From assembly GCF_900107455.1 (NCBI RefSeq), contig NZ_FNQB01000002.1, positions 1,178,001 through 1,242,000 on the forward strand: 64,000 nt of DNA, in the 5' to 3' direction. The notes under the pieces were generated by a model. It saw only the letters and a program-made list of their open reading frames with translations, did no database searches and was not told the origin of the DNA. The position numbers and the translations under genes are program-made. The DNA is from Asanoa ishikariensis (GTDB taxonomy: Bacteria > Actinomycetota > Actinomycetes > Mycobacteriales > Micromonosporaceae). Positions 25,301-32,346 of the stretch are shown here, in pieces. How positions within the stretch are numbered: the stretch's first letter is position 1; each line of letters opens with the position of its first letter.

Positions 25301-26902
25301 CGGGATCGTGCCGCCGCTGGTCACCGCCAGCCGCTGGGCGCCGGGCCGGCCCGTGAGCTGGTCGGTCGCCCGGTCCCAGACGAGCCGCGGGCGCAGCTCG
25401 GCGAACGCGGTCGACGGGTAGCGGCCCGAGAGCATGTCGAGCACCGCGTGCAGCGCCGACTCGGGTAGCTCGGCGAACGGCGCCGCCCGGCGGACCAGCA
25501 CCGAGAGGTCGCCGACGGCCCACGGGTCGAGCGCCACCATCGCGACTATCTGCTGCGCCAGCACGTCGAGCGGGTTGCGTGGGTAGCGCAGCTCCTCGAT
25601 CGCGCCCTCGCCCATCCGCTCGGCGACCACCGCGCAGGAGACCAGGTCACCGCGGTGCTTGGGGAAGACCACCCCGCGGGACACGGCACCCACCTGGTGG
25701 CCGGCCCGGCCGACCCGCTGCAGCCCCGCGGCCACCGACGGCGGCGCCTCGATCTGGATCACCAGGTCGACCGCGCCCATGTCGATGCCCAGCTCCAGGC
25801 TGGAGGTGGCGACCACGGCCGGCAGCGAACCGGACTTGAGTGCCTCTTCGGTGTTCTTCCGTTCCTCGCGGGAGACGCTGCCGTGGTGGGCCCGGGCGAT
25901 CACCGGCGGTGCGCCGGCGGCCGCGCCGGCCTGCGCCATGATCTCGGCCGGCAGCCGCGCGGCGCCGCCCGCCGCGAGCTCTTCGACCGCCTCGACGGCC
26001 AGCTCGTTGAGCCGGGCGCAGAGCCGCTCGGCGCTGCGTCTGGAGTTGGTGAAGACGATCGTCGACCGGTGCCGGGTGATCAGGTCGTAGACCCGTTCCT
26101 CGACCGCCGGCCAGATCGACGCCCTCCGCGCCGGAGCGCCCAGCTCGTCGTTGCCCGGCTCCTCGACCTCGTCGAGCCGGGTCATGTCTTCGACCGGAAC
26201 CTGGACGCTGACCTCGATCGTCTTGGTCGTGGCCGGCCGCACCACGTCGACCGGATGCGCGCCACCGAGGAACTGCGCGACCTCGTCGACCGGCCGCACG
26301 GTCGCCGAGAGCCCGATCCGCTGGGCCGGCTTGGGCAGCAACTCGTCGAGCCGCTCCAGCGACAGCGCCAGGTGCGCGCCGCGCTTGGTCGCGGCGACCG
26401 CGTGCACCTCGTCGACGATCACCGTCTCGACCCCACGCAGCGAGTCGCGCGCGGCCGAGGTGAGCAGCAGGAACAGCGACTCGGGCGTGGTGATCAGGAT
26501 GTCTGGCGGGGTGCGGGCGAAGGAGCGCCGCTCGTCGGCCGGCGTGTCACCGGTGCGCATGCCGACGGTGATGTCGGGTGGCGGCAGCCCGAGCCGCCCG
26601 GCCGCCTGCCGGATGCCGGTCAGCGGCGCGCGCAGGTTGCGCTCGACGTCGACGGCGAGCGCCTTGAGCGGGCTCACGTAGAGGACGCGGCACCGCTGCT
26701 TGCGCTCGGCCGGCAGCGGCTCGCGGGACAGCTTGTCGAGCGACCAGAGGAACGCGGCCAGCGTCTTGCCGGACCCGGTGGGCGCCACCACCAGCGCGTT
26801 GCGCCCGGCACCCACCGCCTTCCAGGCACCGGCCTGGGCGTCGGTGGGCGCGGCGAAGGCGGCGGCGAACCACTCCCGAGTGGCAGGCCCGAAGCTCTCC
26901 AT
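22337..26902 (-). CDS. lhr: ATP-dependent helicase Lhr
   Basis: 1521 residues from ATG 26902 (MESFGPATREWF), the normal length of large actinobacterial Lhr proteins. SF2 motifs: Walker A VAPTGSGKT (39-47), LYVSPLKALAVDVERNL (Ia), VIVDEVHAV (II), LSATVRPVDEVA (III), VATSSLELGIDMG (V) and QRVGRAGHQ (VI). The winged-helix and Lhr-core domains follow, then a long C-terminal domain. Mycobacterial Lhr is a 3'-5' ssDNA translocase and RNA:DNA helicase induced by DNA damage. The stop overlaps the cold-shock gene by 4 bp. It begins about 90 bp from repeat copy B. Confidence 0.95.
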   Translation of the reverse strand: MESFGPATREWFAAAFAAPTDAQAGAWKAVGAGRNALVVAPTGSGKTLAAFLWSLDKLSREPLPAERKQRCRVLYVSPLKALAVDVERNLRAPLTGIRQAAGRLGLPPPDITVGMRTGDTPADERRSFARTPPDILITTPESLFLLLTSAARDSLRGVETVIVDEVHAVAATKRGAHLALSLERLDELLPKPAQRIGLSATVRPVDEVAQFLGGAHPVDVVRPATTKTIEVSVQVPVEDMTRLDEVEEPGNDELGAPARRASIWPAVEERVYDLITRHRSTIVFTNSRRSAERLCARLNELAVEAVEELAAGGAARLPAEIMAQAGAAAGAPPVIARAHHGSVSREERKNTEEALKSGSLPAVVATSSLELGIDMGAVDLVIQIEAPPSVAAGLQRVGRAGHQVGAVSRGVVFPKHRGDLVSCAVVAERMGEGAIEELRYPRNPLDVLAQQIVAMVALDPWAVGDLSVLVRRAAPFAELPESALHAVLDMLSGRYPSTAFAELRPRLVWDRATDQLTGRPGAQRLAVTSGGTIPDRGLFGVFLAGAERAARVGELDEEMVYESRVGDVFLLGSTSWRIEDITPDRVLVSPAPGQAARMPFWKGDQIGRPVELGRAIGARLRTLVKQSDEEATGALKAGGLDDWAAGNLIAYLREQREATRSLPDDRTIVVERFRDELGDWRMAVHCVLGARVNGPWALAVGQRLAERYGVDAQVMPSDDGIVVRLPDTADEPPGADIVAFDPDEITQIVEEAVGGSALFAARFRECAARALLLPRRDPRRRQPLWQQRQRSAQLLDVAREYGDFPITLEAARECLQDVFDVPGLSGLMRDLAARKVRLVEVETQRPSPFARSLLFGYVGAFLYEGDSPLAERRAAALALDSALLGELLGRVDLRELLEPAVVTETERQLQWLTPERSPRDAEDVAELLRLLGDLSPAELTTRGASVEWASELVAARRALLVRIAGEDRFIGIDDAGRYRDALGVALPVGIPTAHLEPVADPLGDLLARYARTHSPFAAITAAARFGLGVYVVEQSLRRLAATGRVVSGEFSPGGAGSEWCDAEVLRMLRRRSLAALRREIEPVPPRVLATFLPRWQQVGSSARGVEAVEAAVEQLQGLAVPGSALERLVLPARVADYQPGYLDELCASGEVIWAGGGAISGGDGWVTLAYADSAPLLLPVPDEALALTPLHDAVLSALSDGQALFFRTLSDRVGSTDDAELVGAVWDLVWAGHLTNDTLAPLRAVLGAGGAHRSRPSTPRTRYRRPGGRAVMPSRTGPPTVAGRWSRLPERDADPTRRAAALADVLLERHGVVTRGVAAAEGVTGGFAAVYPVLAALEERGAARRGYFVEGLGAAQFAVPGAVDRLRAIADRNDRVEAVEEPPGRGRTRGGLALVLAATDPANPYGAALPWPDRAVDSGESQPGPATGHRAGRKAGALVVVVGGDLTLYVERGGRTLLSFTDDTEALAAAAKALADAVHTGALGALSVERADGEGVHASPLRDALTSAGFRATPRGLRLRG

Positions 26903-26994
26903 CACGTCCACGAGGGCAATCCTGCCCGAGGGGTAAGACACTTTCTAACGGCGCGTGACCAGAACCGGACAAAGAGCCATTAAGGGCTGGTTTT

Positions 26995-27060
26995 CCCGGG
27001 TTTTCGGTGGGCGCGACCGTTGCTCCCGCCTGAGACCGCTCGCTTCGCTTCGCTGCCAGG
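26995..27060 (+). repeat. intergenic element, copy B
   Basis: Runs CCCGGG ... GGTGGGCGCGACCGTTGCTC ... ctgccagg, the same order of blocks as copies A, C, D and E. The middle is a purine/pyrimidine stem-like CGCTCGCTTCGCTTCG. It sits between the lhr 5' end and the 3' end of the PNPOx-GNAT gene; for this copy no plus-strand stop lies immediately upstream. Confidence 0.7.
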
Positions 27061-27086
27061 TCCGCCGCCGGTCGCGCCTTCCTTTA

Positions 27087-28316
27087 TCAGGGGTTGCGCA
27101 GGCGGGAGCGTAGAGCGACTGACGCGGCGGGCCATTCCTCCGCGAGCATCGAGTACTGGACCGTGTCGCGCCAGGAGCCGTCGGGGCGCATGCGGTGGTG
27201 GCGGATGAGGGCCTCGCGGGTGGCGCCCAGGCGGGCGATGGCTGCCTGCGAGCGTTCGTTGCGGATGTCGGTGTGCCAGACCACCCGCTCCGCGCCGAGC
27301 GTTTCGAACGCCCGGGACAGGAGCAGCAGCTTGGCCTCCGTGTTGATGCCCGTGCGCCAGGCCGCCCGGCCCAGGAATGTGTGGCCGATCGCCAGCGACC
27401 GGGCGCCGGGCGCGACCTCGTAGTAAGAGGTCGTGCCGACCACCTCGCCGGTCGCGGCCGAGCGCTGCACCCACGGCACCCGCTCGCCGCGGTGCGCGGC
27501 CGCCAGCGCGTCGGACACGTAAGAGGCCAGTTCCTCGCGGCTCTGGGGCAAGGGCGCGGTCAGATGGCGCCACACCTCGGCGTCGGCGGTGGCTTTGAAC
27601 AGCTCGTCCACATGCGACAGGTCGAGTGGCTCGAGGATTACGTGGGAGCCGACCAGTCGTTCGGGGGAGAGCCACGGCGAGACGGCCGGCCGCAGATAAG
27701 AGGGCATCGGCACCGCCACGCCCGCGTCCGGCTCGGGCACGCCGGCGGTCAGGCGCAGCGGCAGCACGCCGGCCCAGTGCGGGAGGTCCAGGTCGTACTC
27801 CTCCTCGCGTACGCCACCGGTGCGCGTCCGGGCGGAGACCTCGCGCAGCGGCAGCGCCAGCACCGCCGTCTCGGCCAGCTCGCGCTTCGACGGCGGCCGC
27901 GTCTGCGCGGCCCGGCCGGTGCCCAGCTTCTCCACCAGCGCGGTCATCGCGGTCCGCTTCGCCGTCTCGTCGGTGACCAGGGTGGCGACGCCGTGCGCGA
28001 CCACCGACCGGTAGTTGGCGCTGTGGTGGAACTGCGAACGCGCGTAGATCAGCCCGTCGAGCAGCGTGACGGTGACGCAGACCGGCAACCCGTCGTCGCG
28101 CGCCCCGAGCAGCGGTCGGCTGCCGGTCGACCCGTGCAGGTAGAGCGTGTCGCCGACGCGCACGTGCAGGGTCGGCAGGACACGCGGCTCGCCGTCGACC
28201 ACGAACGCCATCGCGCAGTGGTATGCCTCGTCCAGGACGGCATGCACGGTCTCGGCGTCGTAGACCATCCGGTCACGGGCTCGCGTGGCGGTGGTCCGTT
28301 CCGTCGGCGCGTACAT
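27087..28316 (-). CDS. fusion protein: pyridoxamine-phosphate-oxidase-like domain plus GNAT acetyltransferase
   Basis: 409 residues with an excellent Shine-Dalgarno (GGAGGG, 5 bp spacing). Residues about 1-190 are a split-barrel flavin/PNPOx-like domain (AMAFVVDGEPRVLPTLHVRVGDTLYLHGSTGSRPL, then CVTVTLLDGLIYARSQFHHSANYRSVV), of the FMN- or F420-binding type. Residues about 225-405 are a RimJ-like GNAT domain (VILEPLDLSHVDELF ... LGRAAWRTGINTEAKLLLL ... NERSQAAIARLGATREA). It is divergent, with a 40-bp gap, from a MocR-type PLP regulator, which is the classical arrangement for a regulator and its target. The fused acetyltransferase is unusual and might modify the product or the cofactor analogue. 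Confidence 0.85.
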   Translation of the reverse strand: MYAPTERTTATRARDRMVYDAETVHAVLDEAYHCAMAFVVDGEPRVLPTLHVRVGDTLYLHGSTGSRPLLGARDDGLPVCVTVTLLDGLIYARSQFHHSANYRSVVAHGVATLVTDETAKRTAMTALVEKLGTGRAAQTRPPSKRELAETAVLALPLREVSARTRTGGVREEEYDLDLPHWAGVLPLRLTAGVPEPDAGVAVPMPSYLRPAVSPWLSPERLVGSHVILEPLDLSHVDELFKATADAEVWRHLTAPLPQSREELASYVSDALAAAHRGERVPWVQRSAATGEVVGTTSYYEVAPGARSLAIGHTFLGRAAWRTGINTEAKLLLLSRAFETLGAERVVWHTDIRNERSQAAIARLGATREALIRHHRMRPDGSWRDTVQYSMLAEEWPAASVALRSRLRNP

Positions 28317-28371
28317 GATTGCCCTCCCGGTTTTGTTCTAGTACATTATTGAAACTGTGACAGCACATTAT
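28317..28371. promoter_or_regulatory. divergent promoter region with ACATTAT direct repeats
   Basis: Two direct ACATTAT repeats at 28343-28349 and 28365-28371 are 22 bp apart, two helical turns, flanking the GTG of the MocR-type gene. MocR/GabR/PdxR proteins typically bind directly repeated sites in such divergent gaps. AT-rich TTCTAGTACATTATTGAA in an otherwise GC-rich region also suits a -10 for either gene. Assignment is inferential. Confidence 0.45.
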
Positions 28372-29691
28372 CAGATCGTCGGCTCCACGGCGGCAGAGAT
28401 TTCGGCGAGCATCGAGGAGGGCGTGCGCACCGGCGCGCTCGCACCCGGCACGCCGCTGCCACCGGTCCGCGGTCTGGCCGACGGGCTCGGTGTCAGCGCC
28501 GGCACGGCCGCGAAGGCCTACCAGACGCTGCGCTCGCGAGGGGTGATCGAGACCGCGGGCCGCAACGGCACCCGGGTGCGGCCCCGCCCGCCGGTCAGTG
28601 GCGGCCGCGCGGCGCTGGTCGTGCCGCCCCCGGCAGGCACCCTCGACCTGCTCTCCGGCGAGCCCGACCTGCGCCTGCTGCCACCGCTCGGCCCCTACAT
28701 CCGCCGGCTCGCCGATGCCGACCCGGTGGGTTACAACCACGCCGGCACGCACCCCGACCTGGCAGAGGCCGCCGCCGCCCGGTTCGCCGCCGACGGGGTC
28801 GACCCGGCGCACCTCACCGTCACCAGCGGAGCCCTCGACGGCATCGACCGGCTGCTCGCCGCCAACCTGCGCCCCGGCGACAAGGTGGCGGTCGAGGACC
28901 CGGGCTGGGCCGCCGTGATCGACCTGGTCGCCGCGCATGGCCTGGAGGTGGTCGGCGTGCCGGTCGACGACGAGGGGCCGACGCCGTCCGGGACGGACCT
29001 CGCGCTCGCGGCCAGCGCGCGCGCGTTCATCGTGACCAGCCGCGCGCACAACCCGACCGGCGCCGCGGTCACCCGGCGGCGCGCGGCCGACCTGCGGCGG
29101 GTGCTGGCCGAACACCCGGACGTGCTGCTCGTCGAGGACGACCATTCCGCCGAGTTGTCCACGGTGCCGCTGCACACGCTGGCCAAGGCGACCCGCCACT
29201 GGGCGTTCCTGCGCTCGGTGAGCAAGCCCTACGGCCCCGACCTGCGGCTGGCCGTGCTGGCCGGCGACGCGGCGACGATCGCCCGAGTGGCCGGCCGGAT
29301 GCGGCTCGGCTCCGGCTGGGTGTCCACGTTGCTGCAACAGGTGGTCGCCGGCCTCTGGGCGGACCCGGCCGTGGTCGAGCTGGTGGCGACCGCGCGGGAC
29401 AGCTACGAACGACGACGCGGAGCCCTGCGGGCCGCGTTGGACGCGCACGGGTTGCCGAGCCAGGGGCACACCGGCATCAACGTCTGGGTCCCGGTGCGCG
29501 ACGAGACCTCGGTGGTCACCGCACTGCGGGACGCCGGCTACGCGGTCGCTCCGGGCTCGCTCTACCGCCTGGGCGCACCGGCCGGCATCCGGATCACCAT
29601 CAGCCGGCTCGACGACGACCGGATCGAGCCGCTGGCCGCCGCGCTGGCAGCGGCGGCCGGCGGCGCGCAGCCCCGGTCGTTCAGCACCTAG
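28357..29691 (+). CDS. MocR-type transcriptional regulator (GntR HTH plus class I aminotransferase domain)
   Basis: 444 residues. The N-terminal winged helix (IEEGVRTGALAPGTPLPPVRGLADGLGVSAGTAAKAYQTLRSRGVIETAGRNGTRV) is the GntR signature. The rest is a fold-type I aminotransferase with the PLP aspartate/asparagine segment SRAHNPTGAAVTRR, the VEDDHSAEL motif, and SVSKPYGPDLRLAV with the Schiff-base lysine. This is the MocR/PdxR/GabR architecture: PLP or a PLP-amino-acid adduct is the effector. It is divergent from the PNPOx-GNAT fusion, its likely target. The TAG stop lies inside the left 22-bp arm of the MITE-like element, so the native C-terminus may have been altered by insertion. Confidence 0.9.
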   Translation: MTAHYQIVGSTAAEISASIEEGVRTGALAPGTPLPPVRGLADGLGVSAGTAAKAYQTLRSRGVIETAGRNGTRVRPRPPVSGGRAALVVPPPAGTLDLLSGEPDLRLLPPLGPYIRRLADADPVGYNHAGTHPDLAEAAAARFAADGVDPAHLTVTSGALDGIDRLLAANLRPGDKVAVEDPGWAAVIDLVAAHGLEVVGVPVDDEGPTPSGTDLALAASARAFIVTSRAHNPTGAAVTRRRAADLRRVLAEHPDVLLVEDDHSAELSTVPLHTLAKATRHWAFLRSVSKPYGPDLRLAVLAGDAATIARVAGRMRLGSGWVSTLLQQVVAGLWADPAVVELVATARDSYERRRGALRAALDAHGLPSQGHTGINVWVPVRDETSVVTALRDAGYAVAPGSLYRLGAPAGIRITISRLDDDRIEPLAAALAAAAGGAQPRSFST

Positions 29692-29855
29692 GCCCTGTTT
29701 CGTATCTGGAGCCGGGCTGCGGCGGGCCCAGGGGTCGTCTGGCCGCACGGTGCCTTCACCCGGATACAACACCGGTATCCGGATAAAGCCGCCGCACACC
29801 CAGACGACCCCTGGACTCCGCCTCGCCTCGACCCCAGATACGAAACAGGGCCTAG
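29688..29855. mobile_element. MITE-like 168-bp nested palindrome
   Basis: Perfect 22-bp terminal inverted repeats (29688-29709 and 29834-29855), perfect 15-bp inner repeats (CCAGGGGTCGTCTGG at 29728-29742 against 29800-29814), and a central 8-bp stem CCGGATAC/GTATCCGG (29760-29767, 29775-29782) with a 7-nt loop. The ends begin CTAG then GCCCTGTTTCG, so CTAG or TA flanks the core on both sides, the target preferred by many IS5-type elements. No ORF inside. The left end supplies or preserves the stop codon of the MocR-type gene. It could instead serve as a strong bidirectional terminator. Confidence 0.7.
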
Positions 29856-29892
29856 TCGATGAGGACCGGGGCGGATCGGGTAGAAAGGCCGA

Positions 29893-30585
29893 ATGGCGGC
29901 GACCGAACCACCACCCGGGGCAGAACGGTTCATCCCTGACGGGGCACACAGCCTCGACGACCTGAAACGGGCCGCGCCAGGGTGCCGGGGCTGCGAGCTA
30001 TACGCCGACGCGACGCAGGTGGTGTTCGGCCGCGGCGACGCCAAAGCCAAGATCGTGATGGTCGGCGAACAGCCTGGCGACATCGAGGACCAGAAGGGGT
30101 TCCCGTTCGTCGGCCCCGCCGGGCACCTGCTGCGGCGCGCGGTCGACGCGGCCGGCATCGAGGTGCCAGAGATCTACTTGACGAACGCCGTCAAGCACTT
30201 CCGTTTCGTCCAAAGAGGACAGAGGCGCATCCATCAGACGCCGGAGCAGCAGCACATCGTGGCCTGCCGCCCCTGGCTCGTGTCCGAGTTCGCGCTGCTG
30301 CGCCCACGGGTCGTCGTGGTGCTCGGCGCGACCGCCGCGAAGGCCCTGCTCGGACCGTCGTTCCGGGTCACCCGGCAGCGCGGTCAGGTGCTGCCGTGGC
30401 CGGACGCGGCGCAAAACCCCGACGACTTTCGCGTCGCACCGATCGAGGGCGGCGTCGAGGTGCCGCCGGCCAAGCTGGTCGCCACCATCCACCCGTCGGC
30501 CGTGCTCCGCGCCGACGACCAGGACCTCGCCTTCAACGGCCTGGTCGACGACCTGAAGGTGGTGGCGGCTACGGCTCGTCGATGA
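29893..30585 (+). CDS. UdgX-type uracil-DNA glycosylase
   Basis: 230 residues. UDG-superfamily motifs: GEQPGD (58-63, motif A with Gln replacing the family-4 Glu/Asp context), TNAVKHFRF, and HPSAVLR near the C-terminus. The loop RRIHQTP (111-117) with His114 is diagnostic of UdgX, which stays covalently bound to the abasic site after uracil release. Cys31, Cys34 and Cys125 are iron-sulfur ligands; His102, where family 4 has Cys, is the likely fourth (inference). A TAGAAA -10 six bases before the ATG suggests a leaderless mRNA. It lies just after the MITE-like element and overlaps the convergent HAD gene by 17 bp. Confidence 0.88.
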   Translation: MAATEPPPGAERFIPDGAHSLDDLKRAAPGCRGCELYADATQVVFGRGDAKAKIVMVGEQPGDIEDQKGFPFVGPAGHLLRRAVDAAGIEVPEIYLTNAVKHFRFVQRGQRRIHQTPEQQHIVACRPWLVSEFALLRPRVVVVLGATAAKALLGPSFRVTRQRGQVLPWPDAAQNPDDFRVAPIEGGVEVPPAKLVATIHPSAVLRADDQDLAFNGLVDDLKVVAATARR

Positions 30586-31207
30586 GCGAGCGACCCAGCG
30601 CGTACGCCTCGAACAGGTCCGAACCCGCGTAGGTCGCTCCCGCCACGCTCGCCACGTGAGCGTCGGCGTTGACAGCGACCGTGGTCCGGCCGAGGTGCGC
30701 GAACAACGGAACGTCCGAGATGGAGTCCCCGTACGCGACGCACCGCGTCACCTTGTGTCGGGCGCACAGCGAGGAAGCGATCCGCACCTTGTCGGCCGGC
30801 GTCAGAATGCCCAACGGGTCCACCGATGTAACGAACGGCACCGCGGGAAACCGCGACGCCACCACCTCGTCCACACCCTCGTCCAACAGCAGCCGGGCGA
30901 AGAAGTCCGGCGACATGGTGATCACCGCCGACCGTTCGCCACGTCGCCGGATGTCGGCGCACACGTCGCGGATGCCGGTCAACCAGGGGCTGCCGGCGTA
31001 GACGGCCGTGACGATGTCGAGGGTCAGCCCCTGCCAGAGCCGGTGCACACCCCGCGCGAACCCGACCGTGTCGATCGAGCCGGCCACGAACGCGGCCTCC
31101 AGCGCGGCCACCTCCGCGACAGTGCCCGTCGCCCGGCCGATCTGCAGGCTCGCCGAGCTTCCGCGCAGCAACGTGCCGTCCATGTCGAACACGTGCAGGA
31201 CGGTCAC
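30569..31207 (-). CDS. HAD-superfamily (SerB/HAD-IB-like) phosphatase
   Basis: 212 residues from GTG 31207. Motif I FDMDGTLLRG has the nucleophilic Asp and the general acid Asp. Motif II is AVITMSPDFF, where a Thr (or the Ser two residues on) supplies the conserved hydroxyl. A lysine in the ADKVRIA segment and motif III AYGDSISDVPL with the metal-binding aspartates complete the site. The helical cap between motifs I and II is typical of the HAD-IB group (phosphoserine phosphatase and relatives). Substrate unknown. The GTG overlaps the stop of the upstream esterase by 4 bp, so these two are co-translated. Confidence 0.85.
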   Translation of the reverse strand: MTVLHVFDMDGTLLRGSSASLQIGRATGTVAEVAALEAAFVAGSIDTVGFARGVHRLWQGLTLDIVTAVYAGSPWLTGIRDVCADIRRRGERSAVITMSPDFFARLLLDEGVDEVVASRFPAVPFVTSVDPLGILTPADKVRIASSLCARHKVTRCVAYGDSISDVPLFAHLGRTTVAVNADAHVASVAGATYAGSDLFEAYALGRSLIDEP

Positions 31208-31998
31208 AGCAGAAGCTCGCGGGCCGCGGCCAGGAAGCGGTCCTCGGCGGCGGCGGCAGCCGGGTTCGCGTCCCGCATCGTCGGGAAGTCGTGCAACAGA
31301 CCGGCCTCACGCCAATGCCGCACGGGTACGCCCGCGGAAGTCAACCGGGCCACGTAAGCCTCACCCTCGTCGCGCAGCGGATCGTGCTCGGCGGTGACGA
31401 CCAGCGCCGGCGGCAGCCCGTGGAGGTCGGCGACCAACAGGTTGACCGCCGCCGACGCGCGCACCTCGGGGGAGGGCACCCACCAGCCGATCCACTCGCG
31501 GAGCTGGGCGGGGTCGAGGAAGCCGTTGTCGGCCTCGGACACCACGCTCGGCGAGCTCAGCGTCAGATCGGCGTTGGGACAGACCAGCAACTGCGCGAGC
31601 AGGCCGGGCACCCGCAACGCGGCCAGCGCCGCCAACATCCCGCCCGACGAGTCGCCGGCCACCGCCAGCGGCTGACCGGCCAGCGCGGTGAGCACCGCGA
31701 CCGTGTCGTCGACCGCCGCCGGCCACGGGTGCTCGGGCGCGCGCCGATAATCGACCGCCACCACGCGGGCACCGGTCGCCGCGGCGAGGCGGCGTACCTG
31801 CGCGTCGTGTGTCTCCAGATCGCCGATGACGAAGCCGCCGCCGTGCAGATAGACGATCACCGGGGTCGCGTCGGGCTGGTAGACCCGCACCGGCACGCCG
31901 CCGATGCGGCGGTCAACGGTGGGCATCGGTGGGCCGGGCGAACGCCGCGCCGCCCTGGAACGCGCACCGTCCCGCTGTGCGGCGATCTTGTGGTCCAT
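31204..31998 (-). CDS. HSL-family alpha/beta hydrolase (esterase)
   Basis: 264 residues from ATG 31998, with GGTGAGG just before it; ATG 32010 is an alternative. Hormone-sensitive-lipase features: oxyanion YLHGGGFVIGD, nucleophile elbow AGDSSGG, acid residue in ALVVTAEHDPLRDEG, and catalytic His in EAGLLHDFPTM. No signal peptide, so cytoplasmic. Such enzymes hydrolyse short acyl esters. First of a two-gene unit with the HAD phosphatase and 15 bp downstream of the SRPBCC-like gene, so all three may be one transcript. Confidence 0.88.
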   Translation of the reverse strand: MDHKIAAQRDGARSRAARRSPGPPMPTVDRRIGGVPVRVYQPDATPVIVYLHGGGFVIGDLETHDAQVRRLAAATGARVVAVDYRRAPEHPWPAAVDDTVAVLTALAGQPLAVAGDSSGGMLAALAALRVPGLLAQLLVCPNADLTLSSPSVVSEADNGFLDPAQLREWIGWWVPSPEVRASAAVNLLVADLHGLPPALVVTAEHDPLRDEGEAYVARLTSAGVPVRHWREAGLLHDFPTMRDANPAAAAAEDRFLAAARELLL

Positions 31999-32013
31999 CG
32001 CCCTCACCATAGG

Positions 32014-32337
32014 TCAGCCGCCGGTGAAGTTCTCCTCCACCTCGCCATCGAGCTCGGTCAACGCGTGCTCGACGACGGCCGTCAGAGCGGCATCGTCGAG
32101 CCCGTCCGCGGACATCTCCAGCACCGCGAGCGCGCCGCCGCTGGGGATGTCCTCGACCACCAGGTCGGCCCGCCACCCGCCGGCGTCGTCCCGCCAGGTC
32201 GCGAAGAGCCCCGGCGCGGTGGCCGCCGGGCGGTGGTGCAGCGGCTCGGGAAGCCACCCCACACGCGCCGGATCGGTCGCCACGTTGAAGACGACCTCGG
32301 GCTCGGACGAGATGCCGCGTTCGCGTCGCACGCTCAC
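32014..32337 (-). CDS. small SRPBCC-fold protein
   Basis: 107 residues from GTG 32337. MSVRRERGISSEPEVVFNVATDPARVGWLPEPL is the typical first strand and helix of SRPBCC/polyketide-cyclase-like proteins, in which a helix-grip cavity binds a hydrophobic ligand; the ending helix TAVVEHALTELDGEVEENF also fits. At 107 residues it is shorter than the usual ~140, with a reduced central sheet. No catalytic residues assigned. It sits between the deacetylase-glycosyltransferase gene and the esterase. Confidence 0.65.
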   Translation of the reverse strand: MSVRRERGISSEPEVVFNVATDPARVGWLPEPLHHRPAATAPGLFATWRDDAGGWRADLVVEDIPSGGALAVLEMSADGLDDAALTAVVEHALTELDGEVEENFTGG

Positions 32338-32346
32338 AGGACCAGC

